A stretch of DNA of 7,090 nt, taken from an uncultured Collinsella sp. GTDB taxonomy: Bacteria; Actinomycetota; Coriobacteriia; Coriobacteriales; Coriobacteriaceae. The stretch is taken from positions 1 to 7,090 of the forward strand of contig USEF01000080.1 of assembly GCA_900553475.1 (NCBI GenBank), in the 5' to 3' direction. This document shows, piece after piece, positions 1 through 4,551 of the stretch. A program made the position numbers and the translations under genes. The notes under the pieces were generated by a model. It made no database searches, was not told the origin of the DNA, and saw only the letters and a program-made list of their open reading frames with translations. The stretch's first letter is position 1; each line of letters starts with the position of its first letter.

Positions 1-796
1 GCGGCGTGTTGTAGATGTGGTCCATGTCGCGGTGCGAGCCGAAGATATCCCGCGGGTTGAACTTGCCATCCTGATTCAGATCCAGATGGTTTTCCGAGAT
101 GAATTCTCTGAGGTCTGCCGAGCAGAGATGCGATTCCCGGGCACCGAAGGCGTCCTCAAGGTCGAACGAGTCCATACCGAACTGGTTCGGGTTGATGATG
201 ACGCAATCCTCGGGAATTTTCTTCGCGATCCAGTGGTGCCCGCCGATGGTCTCGAGCCACCAGATCTCGTCAACGTCGCTAAATGCGATGCCGTTGTTCT
301 CGTAAGTGCCGTAGCGCTCGAGCAGGTCGCCCAGGATACGCACGCCATCGCGGGCGGACTTGGCGTACGGCAGCACCAGGGTCACCATATCCTCCTCACC
401 CAGACCGCCGGGCTGCGCCGGAACATAGCCGTCCTCGCCCTCGTTGCCCTTGGCGGGCACGTAGTCCACGAGCGGATCGGCGCCGCGGACGCGCTCGTTG
501 GTGGTAAGCGTCTCGGTTGCGGACATGCCAACGTTGAGCTCGTTGAAGCCGGCCTCTGCCCAAATGCCATGACCCGGGACAACGTCGGGGACGCTTGTGT
601 AACGCATAGGATTGTCGGGCAGTTCAACGGTCAGGTGGCTCAAGACGCTTGTGTAGACACGCGGCTGCTCGTCGGGGTGCACAACACGCATGCGCTTGGG
701 CTCAAACACCCCGTTGGACGAGTCCTCATTGCGGGCAACCAGCGTCGACCCGTCGTAGCTCGCGTTCTTACCAACCAAAATCGTTGTGCACGGCAT
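1..796 (-). CDS. pepD: C69-family dipeptidase, N-terminal 265 residues (3' end off window)
   Basis: This is probably a C69 (peptidase U34, PepD-like) dipeptidase, an Ntn-hydrolase that cleaves dipeptides. The visible protein starts MPCTTILVGK. In this family the cysteine near the N terminus (Cys3) is the nucleophile, exposed by removal of the preceding residues. The following YDGST and ARNEDS motifs (residues 14-18 and 21-26) are typical, as are PGHGIWAEAGFNE (74-86) and the GIAFSDVDEIWWLE stretch (169-182). I chose the ATG at 796 because AGGAGG (803-808) sits 6 bases upstream. An in-frame ATG at 802 directly abuts that site and is unlikely to be used. Full-length members run to roughly 470-550 residues, so about half is present. 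Residues 239-250 (DLNQDGKFNPRD) fit an EF-hand-like calcium loop. The gene lies about 100 bp downstream of folD on the same strand, with a possible weak terminator between them. It could be cytoplasmic, as no signal peptide is visible. Family assignment is firm; the gene symbol is by family only. Confidence 0.9.
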   Translation of the reverse strand, partial: MPCTTILVGKNASYDGSTLVARNEDSSNGVFEPKRMRVVHPDEQPRVYTSVLSHLTVELPDNPMRYTSVPDVVPGHGIWAEAGFNELNVGMSATETLTTNERVRGADPLVDYVPAKGNEGEDGYVPAQPGGLGEEDMVTLVLPYAKSARDGVRILGDLLERYGTYENNGIAFSDVDEIWWLETIGGHHWIAKKIPEDCVIINPNQFGMDSFDLEDAFGARESHLCSADLREFISENHLDLNQDGKFNPRDIFGSHRDMDHIYNTP

Positions 797-802
797 GCGC
801 AT

Positions 803-808
803 CCTCCT
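803..808 (-). promoter_or_regulatory. Ribosome binding site deciding the dipeptidase start
   Basis: The minus strand reads AGGAGG here, 6 bases before the ATG at 796 and 0 bases before the alternative in-frame ATG at 802. Normal spacing therefore selects the shorter start, which also puts the catalytic cysteine at position 3, as the family requires. Confidence 0.75.
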
Positions 809-850
809 TGAGCGAAGAAATCAAACGGCAACAGTGTATCGCTTCGGCGC

Positions 851-872
851 AAAAAGGGCGAAACAGCCGCCC
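851..872 (-). terminator. Possible weak terminator after folD
   Basis: Read on the minus strand, GGGCG, a 7-base loop, then CGCCC and TTTTT follow the folD stop codon by about 25 bases. The stem is only 5 bp, so this may be a weak or partial intrinsic terminator that lets some transcription continue into the dipeptidase gene. Confidence 0.4.
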
Positions 873-897
873 CGGCAACCCCTGTGGTCAAAAACGA

Positions 898-1752
898 CTA
901 TTTCGATGCGCGCTCCGCCGCCTCGATCACGTGCTTGGCGAGAATCGCGGTGGTCACAGCCCCCACGCCGCCCGGCACCGGAGTAATTGCGCCAACGATT
1001 GGTTCCGCAGCATCAAAATCGACATCGCCGACCAGCTTGCCAGCGGCCTCGTCCCAATTAATGCCAACATCGATGATCGTCTGGCCCCCACGAACCGCAT
1101 CCGCGCCAATCGTGCGCGCGCGTCCAACGGCCGCAACCACAATATCAGCTGCACGGCACTCGGCAGCCAAGTCGCGCGTATGCGTATGGCACGTCGTCAC
1201 CGTGGCATTGCGAGCCGTAAGCATGGCGGCTACGGGACAACCAATTACCAGCGACCGACCAACAACCGCAACCTTGGCCCCATCCAGCTCAACACCGTAA
1301 TGGTCCAGCAATGCCAACACGGCCTCGGCCGTGCAAGGAGCAAAGCCCTCGCCACGACCCGAAAGCGTGGTAAGCAGCGAGGCCGGTGTCATGGAGTCAA
1401 CATCTTTGGCGGGATCGAGTGCCGCGGCAACCGCATCCTCGTCAAGCCCAGCGAGCAACGGACGAAACATCAGGCAGCCGTGAACAGCCGAATCGGTATT
1501 AATGCCCTCGATAGCCGCCAGCAACTCATCCTGCGAAACATCGGCGGGAAGCAAGACGCGGCGAGCCTCAATGCCAACCTTCTCGCAGCGCTTGAGGGCG
1601 CCGCGCTCGTAGGACAGGTCGTCCTCGCGCTCGCCCACACGCACGATGGCCAGCGTCGGCACGATGCCCTGTTCGCGCAGGGCGGCGCAACGAGCGGCAA
1701 GCTCCTCGGTCAAAGCACGGGCAACGGGAGCACCCTTGAGCAGCTCGGCCAT
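898..1752 (-). CDS. folD: FolD-family methylenetetrahydrofolate dehydrogenase, cyclohydrolase residues missing
   Basis: FolD oxidises 5,10-methylene-THF to 5,10-methenyl-THF with NAD(P)+ and, in bifunctional forms, hydrolyses that to 10-formyl-THF for purine and formyl-Met synthesis in the cytoplasm. The 284-residue length matches the family. Family hallmarks visible are KDVD at 116-119, the dinucleotide-binding GRSLVIGCP at 165-173, DVGIN at 228-232 and TPVPGGVG at 257-264. Oddities: the YxxxK motif reads YERGA (48-52), so the catalytic lysine position (human Lys56, E. coli Lys54) is Ala52. The VQLPLP-type motif reads MFRPLL (95-100), so the glutamine (human Gln100) is Phe96. In the bifunctional enzymes these two residues serve cyclohydrolase chemistry, so this protein may be dehydrogenase only. 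It starts 2 bp after the stop of the upstream cyclodeaminase gene, with its ribosome binding site (AGGAAGAGGGG) inside that gene's end. The two are surely co-transcribed. Family is certain; the reduced activity is inferred. Confidence 0.95.
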   Translation of the reverse strand: MAELLKGAPVARALTEELAARCAALREQGIVPTLAIVRVGEREDDLSYERGALKRCEKVGIEARRVLLPADVSQDELLAAIEGINTDSAVHGCLMFRPLLAGLDEDAVAAALDPAKDVDSMTPASLLTTLSGRGEGFAPCTAEAVLALLDHYGVELDGAKVAVVGRSLVIGCPVAAMLTARNATVTTCHTHTRDLAAECRAADIVVAAVGRARTIGADAVRGGQTIIDVGINWDEAAGKLVGDVDFDAAEPIVGAITPVPGGVGAVTTAILAKHVIEAAERASK

Positions 1753-1754
1753 GG

Positions 1755-2387
1755 CTATCCCCTCTTCCTTGCGGCGTCAGCAGCACGGCGCGCCAGTGCA
1801 TCGGCGCGCGGCAGCCACGTATCCAGCAGTTCATCGCACGCCGCCTCGAGTTCCTCGGCGCGCGCCCGGTCTTTCATAGATGTGGTGTTGGCAAAGAGCG
1901 TCAGGCTCGCGCCTTGCATGGCGGCGCGGCAGAACACGGCGCCGCATGCCACGTCGGACAGCAACTGGCGCGAACCCTTGTCGGCCATGTCCTCGAGCAG
2001 CGCCAGCGCACGACCACAGGCATCCATAATGCGATACGGAGGCAGGGCCGCCACGCGCAACGCGTCCTGAATCGCCGCGGGTCGAGCCGGGTCATCACGA
2101 GGAATACCGTATGCCGCAGACACCTGGCCGTATGCACGAACATCCTCGGCAACCAGACCCACTAGTTCCTGCGCCAACTCGTCTGCCTGGGCAAATGCAC
2201 GCGTCAGATCGTCCGCCCGATCGCTAAGCGCGGGATTGGTCGCCCCGTAGCGAGCGACCATCCCGCAAAGCGAGGCGCCCAGCGCGCCCACAAAGGCGCT
2301 CGCGCTACCGCCGCCGGGAACCGGCTCGCGCGCGGCCAGCGCCTCGGCAAACCCACGGCAGGTCTTGTCCATCATCTCTTGGCTCAT
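1755..2387 (-). CDS. fchA: Cyclodeaminase/cyclohydrolase family protein (probable methenyl-THF cyclohydrolase)
   Basis: This 210-residue protein belongs to the formiminotransferase-cyclodeaminase (FTCD_C) family, small all-helical dimers. Members either deaminate 5-formimino-THF (histidine or purine fermentation) or hydrolyse 5,10-methenyl-THF to 10-formyl-THF (FchA). Visible hallmarks are PVPGGGSASA (22-31), EDVRAYGQV with the conserved Asp82 (81-89), LLSDVACGA (142-150) and the GASLTLFANTTSMKD segment (159-173), which corresponds to the family's GAxxNVxxN region with Thr163 in place of the first Asn. The start at 2387 is preceded by AAGGTG at 2395-2400, spacing 7. It is the first gene of an operon with folD, 2 bp apart. 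No formiminotransferase or histidine-degradation gene is visible nearby. The neighbour is a FolD lacking cyclohydrolase residues, so I favour the cyclohydrolase role over the cyclodeaminase role. The family is certain and the exact reaction is inferred. Confidence 0.9.
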   Translation of the reverse strand: MSQEMMDKTCRGFAEALAAREPVPGGGSASAFVGALGASLCGMVARYGATNPALSDRADDLTRAFAQADELAQELVGLVAEDVRAYGQVSAAYGIPRDDPARPAAIQDALRVAALPPYRIMDACGRALALLEDMADKGSRQLLSDVACGAVFCRAAMQGASLTLFANTTSMKDRARAEELEAACDELLDTWLPRADALARRAADAARKRG

Positions 2388-2415
2388 ACGTATGCACCTT
2401 CAAGTCATATAGATC

Positions 2416-2437
2416 GGTCGGGCGGCAACCGCCGACC
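2416..2437 (-). other. Hairpin in the folate operon leader
   Basis: The minus-strand leader can fold a GC-rich stem-loop: GGTCGG then CGG, a 3-base loop, then CCG, one bulged C and CCGACC. It lies about 28 bases upstream of the fchA start and has no U-run, so it is not an intrinsic terminator. A regulatory role is possible but unproven, and no known riboswitch consensus was recognised. Confidence 0.3.
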
Positions 2438-2464
2438 AACCGCATCAAACACGTAATGATGCTA

Positions 2465-2493
2465 AGTCTAGCCCATAAGCACATGAGCGTCAG
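2465..2493 (-). promoter_or_regulatory. Candidate promoter of the fchA-folD operon
   Basis: On the minus strand, CTGACG (2488-2493) and TAGACT (2465-2470) are separated by 17 bp. Each matches four of six positions of the sigma-70-type -35 and -10 consensus. It would give a leader of roughly 70 bases before the fchA start. This is read by eye and is only a candidate. Confidence 0.35.
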
Positions 2494-2541
2494 CACACCT
2501 GGCCATCGCGGATTTCTATGACGAACGATAGGCGTCGGCGT

Positions 2542-2623
2542 CGGCCCTCCCCTCTTTTGCGCCCGCGCATATTGCCACTTAACGGCGCAAATCAGGCCCC
2601 CAGAATGGGACACATGGCCCACC
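2542..2623 (+). repeat. 82-bp conserved non-coding element, copy 1
   Basis: This copy aligns without gaps to 3499-3580, with six mismatches in 82. It begins with the sequence that forms the right arm and T-tail of the terminator in copy 2 (CCCTCCCCTCTTTT). Next come TTTGCGCC (2556-2563), a 20-bp spacer and GGCGCAAA (2584-2591), an 8-bp perfect inverted repeat. It ends with TGGGACACATGGCCCA (2606-2621), a palindrome matching itself at 12 of 16 positions. A weak promoter-like pair, TTAACG (2579-2584) and CAGAAT (2601-2606) with 16-bp spacing, would put transcription start inside the palindrome. Here the left arm of the terminator stem is absent. The copy sits 197 bp ahead of the first lipoprotein start. 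It may be a shared control element of the duplicated genes or one member of a dispersed repeat family. Confidence 0.85.
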
Positions 2624-2674
2624 TTTCGAGACTCCCGGGCAGCACAAGCTGGGGCATATCTATAAGTAAGGAAC

Positions 2675-2701
2675 CCGTTGGGGAACGGCCGCGCAACGGC
2701 C
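2675..2701 (+). other. Two overlapping, mutually exclusive hairpins in the first lipoprotein leader
   Basis: CCGTT (2675-2679), loop GGGG and AACGG (2684-2688) form one stem. GGCCG (2687-2691), a 5-base loop and CGGCC (2697-2701) form a second. They share bases 2687-2688, so both cannot form fully. AACGGCC also occurs twice, at 2684-2690 and 2695-2701, so CCGTT could pair with either copy. The stretch is absent from the shorter leader of the second lipoprotein gene. Its function is unknown, and short GC-rich stems also arise by chance at this base composition. Confidence 0.3.
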
Positions 2702-2820
2702 ACAAGCGATGAACGGAGGCATAAGCCGCACAGTACACAGAGACATCCGCCGCCAGCGCAATCAGTACCCCAACAGCATGCGGCGCCGTGATGTCATCGG
2801 CAGACAAGGAGGACGCCACC

Positions 2821-3423
2821 ATGAAGAACAAGACCCTATCGATCCTTTCCCTTTGCATCGCCCTCTTTGCCGCACTCGCCCTTGTCGGCTGCGGCGGGAA
2901 CGCAGCGGGCGGGGGCGGCAGCACCACTAAGAGCGAGAGCAAAGAAAAGGCCCCGGTTGCCAAGAAGACTGACTTCATTTGGTTTAAGGTCGAGATGCCC
3001 GAGGGCGTTGGCGTAAGCGACTCCGCTGGCAAGAATGCCGACAGGGTCCAGCTCACTTTCCCCGAAGACGAGAACGGTTCGGTCGATCGCTTTATCCCCG
3101 TTTGGAAAAAGGCGCTGACAGCAGAGGAATCCCACGCCGACCAGGCAGAAAAGAAAGGCGATACGTTCCAGTGGAAGGATGGCGGGTCCGTCGAGTATAA
3201 CGGCAGGACGTGGCTCATCGGAACGTACGAGGACAACAGCGGCGTCTCAACCCTCCTCTTTACCGACGTTGAACCGGGAAGTGTCTACGTCCTTATCTCG
3301 AACTTCGATCTGCATAAGAAAGAAGCCGAGGCACTCCTCAACTCCATCGAGTTTCCCGACGACATGACGGAAGCGGTTTCCGAGGCACGCGAAGTCGAGA
3401 TTTCGAGCATCGAGATCAAGTAG
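2821..3423 (+). CDS. Uncharacterised lipoprotein, paralog 1
   Basis: This 200-residue protein has a lipoprotein signal: MKNK, a hydrophobic core (about residues 5-21), then the lipobox LVGC with Cys24. It should be lipidated and tethered to the outer face of the membrane. A Gly/Ser/Lys-rich linker (25-45) is followed by one compact domain. That domain starts TDFIWFKVEMPEGV, with ADRVQLTFPE, a VEYNGRTW motif, FTDVEPGSVYVLI and a helical end SIEFPDDM. The pattern of strands around a PEG turn is loosely like PsbP/Mog1-type folds, but that is a weak guess. I do not recognise the family. I chose the start at 2821 because AAGGAGG (2806-2812) lies 8 bases upstream and the lipobox is then at the usual depth. 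An in-frame ATG at 2788 has no such support. The gene is followed by a strong terminator at 3481-3515 and by its paralog, about half identical in sequence. Function is unknown. Confidence 0.9.
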   Translation: MKNKTLSILSLCIALFAALALVGCGGNAAGGGGSTTKSESKEKAPVAKKTDFIWFKVEMPEGVGVSDSAGKNADRVQLTFPEDENGSVDRFIPVWKKALTAEESHADQAEKKGDTFQWKDGGSVEYNGRTWLIGTYEDNSGVSTLLFTDVEPGSVYVLISNFDLHKKEAEALLNSIEFPDDMTEAVSEAREVEISSIEIK

Positions 3424-3480
3424 CAAGGGTTCGCGCACGCCCGCACGAACGCCCCATTAAATGAACGGGCACCCAACCCC

Positions 3481-3515
3481 GGGGAGAGCCGGCAGCACCG
3501 GCCCTCCCCTCTTTT
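3481..3515 (+). terminator. Intrinsic terminator of lipoprotein paralog 1
   Basis: GGGGAGAGCCGG (3481-3492), a 5-base loop and CCGGCCCTCCCC (3498-3509) pair at 11 of 12 positions and are followed by TCTTTT. This is a strong rho-independent terminator 57 bases after the stop codon. Its right arm and tail are the first bases of the second 82-bp element. Confidence 0.85.
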
Positions 3516-3580
3516 GCGCCCGGACATATTGCCACTTGTCGGCGCAAATCCGGCACCCAGAATGGGACACATGGCCCACC
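3499..3580 (+). repeat. 82-bp conserved non-coding element, copy 2
   Basis: This is the second copy, 76 of 82 identical to 2542-2623. The inverted repeat TTTGCGCC (3513-3520) / GGCGCAAA (3541-3548) and the 20-bp spacer length are exactly kept. Two of the six differences fall in the spacer's left end and two at its right end. The palindrome TGGGACACATGGCCCA (3563-3578) is unchanged. The promoter-like pair is TTGTCG (3536-3541) and CAGAAT (3558-3563) with 16-bp spacing. It ends 72 bp before the second lipoprotein start, against 197 bp for copy 1. Here the start of the element doubles as the terminator of the upstream gene. Confidence 0.85.
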
Positions 3581-3652
3581 CGAACGAGCCGCCCACGCGT
3601 ACAGTAAAGGCAGGTAATCCATGGGCGGTTACAGATCGAGGAGGACACGACC

Positions 3653-4246
3653 ATGAAAAAGAAGGCCTTTGCGATTCTCACCCTCTGCATCAGTCTCTTT
3701 GCCGCGGTTGCCCTGGTGGGCTGCGGTGGCAGCGGCGGCGCTACCGGAAGTGGCGGTGGCGGCGGAGCAGAAAAGCCCGCCGTGGATATGAGGACCGACT
3801 TCATTTGGTTTAAGGTCGAGGTTCCCGAGGGCGTCGAGATCACCGACGTTGCCGGCGACACCGCCGACAGGGCCCAGTTTAAGTTCACCGAGAGCGAGCA
3901 CGCCAGCGATCGCTTCATCCCTGTCTTCGACTCTGACAAGAACGCCGACGAGCTGTTCGACTACGAGGCAAAGTGGAAGGCCAACTCCGGATGGACCGAG
4001 AGCGATCCCGTTAAGTACAACGGCAAGACCTGGCGCAGCGCCTACTTTACGCACTCGGGCGGCGTGACGACCGAGTACTTCACCGACGTTGACGGTGGCA
4101 GCGTGTATGTGCGCATCGACAACGTCGAGGAGCACAAGGACGCCGTCGAGACCATGATGAAGTCTCTGGAGTTTGCCGATGATATCGCCAAGGCCAAGAC
4201 CGAGGCCATGGACGTCAAGCTCGAGGATATCGAGATCAAGCGCTAA
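3653..4246 (+). CDS. Uncharacterised lipoprotein, paralog 2
   Basis: This 197-residue tandem paralog of the preceding lipoprotein has the signal MKKK, a hydrophobic core and lipobox LVGC with Cys24. A very Gly-rich linker follows (about 25-41, nearly all Gly, Ser, Ala and Thr). The single domain opens with TDFIWFKVEVPEGVEITD and carries VKYNGKTW, YFTDVDGGSVYVRI and a C-terminal SLEFADDI helix. Each of these matches the paralog. The first 24 bases of the TDFIWFKVE coding stretch are identical between the two genes, whereas most of the rest differs. AGGAGG (3639-3644) lies 8 bases before the ATG. It has its own upstream 82-bp element and its own terminator (4319-4351), so it is probably a separate transcription unit. 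It should be membrane-anchored and extracytoplasmic. The family is not recognised and the role is unknown; the next gene encodes an exported phospholipase, but no functional link can be shown. Confidence 0.9.
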   Translation: MKKKAFAILTLCISLFAAVALVGCGGSGGATGSGGGGGAEKPAVDMRTDFIWFKVEVPEGVEITDVAGDTADRAQFKFTESEHASDRFIPVFDSDKNADELFDYEAKWKANSGWTESDPVKYNGKTWRSAYFTHSGGVTTEYFTDVDGGSVYVRIDNVEEHKDAVETMMKSLEFADDIAKAKTEAMDVKLEDIEIKR

Positions 4247-4318
4247 GCGACTGGCGAGCACAACGGGAAACACGGACGCAGTGCAAACAAGCGACGGTAT
4301 CCCAGCGCTTCGTACCCA

Positions 4319-4351
4319 GGGAGGGCCGGTAAGCCGACCCTCCCCATTCTT
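4319..4351 (+). terminator. Intrinsic terminator of lipoprotein paralog 2
   Basis: GGGAGGGCCGG (4319-4329), loop TAAG and CCGACCCTCCC (4334-4344) pair at 10 of 11 positions, followed by a short interrupted T-run. The stem closely resembles the terminator at 3481-3515, which fits duplication of the gene together with its 3' flank. Confidence 0.75.
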
Positions 4352-4471
4352 ATGCCGGTAGCCGACGAACGCAGGATGCTGGGCTCCAAAACCATCCCAG
4401 ACGTGATAACAGCACAAATAGACAAGTGCCCCAACACGTCCGCCCGCCGATTTATAGCGCGGCGCAGGCAA

Positions 4472-4508
4472 TTTAAACCGGCGTCTTTAAACATCTGGGC
4501 AGTATAGT
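4472..4508 (+). promoter_or_regulatory. Candidate promoter region of the phospholipase gene
   Basis: TATAGT (4503-4508) matches five of six -10 consensus bases and would give a leader of about 37 bases. No good -35 lies at 17 bp. Instead the TTTAAAC direct repeats (4472-4478, 4486-4492) lie immediately upstream and could bind an activator. That is inference from position only. Confidence 0.35.
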
Positions 4509-4551
4509 GACCAAAACAAGTGCATAACCGCACCCTGCGAACGGAGGAGAT

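Larger units (their letters stand above)
2388..2820. other. Divergent intergenic region (433 bp)
   Basis: This gap separates the minus-strand folate operon from the plus-strand lipoprotein genes. From left to right it holds the folate leader with its hairpin and candidate promoter, a short GGCGTC tandem (2531-2542), the first copy of the 82-bp element (2542-2623), a possible -10 (TATAAG at 2661-2666), two overlapping hairpins (2675-2701) and a leader of about 120 bases with the lipoprotein ribosome binding site at its end. I see no convincing gene in it. Confidence 0.7.
4247..4551 (+). other. Intergenic region before the phospholipase gene (305 bp)
   Basis: It contains the terminator of lipoprotein paralog 2, then about 100 bp in which I see no gene or clear structure, then the candidate phospholipase promoter. 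TTTAAAC occurs twice (4472-4478 and 4486-4492) as a direct repeat with a 14-bp period just upstream of that promoter. An inverted CTGGG...CCCAG lies near 4379-4401. No third copy of the 82-bp element could be recognised. Confidence 0.65.

Noticed and set aside
17..811. 264-residue open frame on the plus strand over the dipeptidase gene
   Set aside because: The minus strand encodes a recognisable C69 peptidase with a good ribosome binding site. The plus frame is its antisense shadow.
649..2070. 473-residue open frame on the plus strand over folD and fchA
   Set aside because: It lies antisense to two genes with clear family motifs. Its protein is Arg/Ala/Ser-rich with no recognisable domain, as expected for the shadow of GC-rich coding sequence.
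2416..2701. Riboswitch (for example THF type) controlling the folate operon or the lipoprotein
   Set aside because: Only short GC-rich stems are visible, and no conserved riboswitch core was recognised by eye.
2788..2820. Earlier in-frame ATG for the first lipoprotein
   Set aside because: It would add MMSSADKEDAT before the signal peptide, and the AAGGAGG at 2806-2812 would fall inside the gene instead of 8 bases before the ATG at 2821.
2709..2930. Small open frame in the first lipoprotein leader
   Set aside because: It overlaps the start of the lipoprotein in another frame, has an Arg/His-rich composition and no clear ribosome binding site.
4355..4405. Possible third, degenerate copy of the 82-bp element after the second lipoprotein terminator
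   Set aside because: A CTGGG...CCCAG inverted pair is present, but the TTTGCGCC/GGCGCAAA arms and the 16-bp palindrome are not. The similarity stops at the terminator.
3629..4471. 280-residue open frame on the minus strand over the second lipoprotein gene
   Set aside because: The opposite strand carries a lipoprotein with lipobox, ribosome binding site and a paralog. The minus frame reads through both terminator and linker and has no motif of its own.
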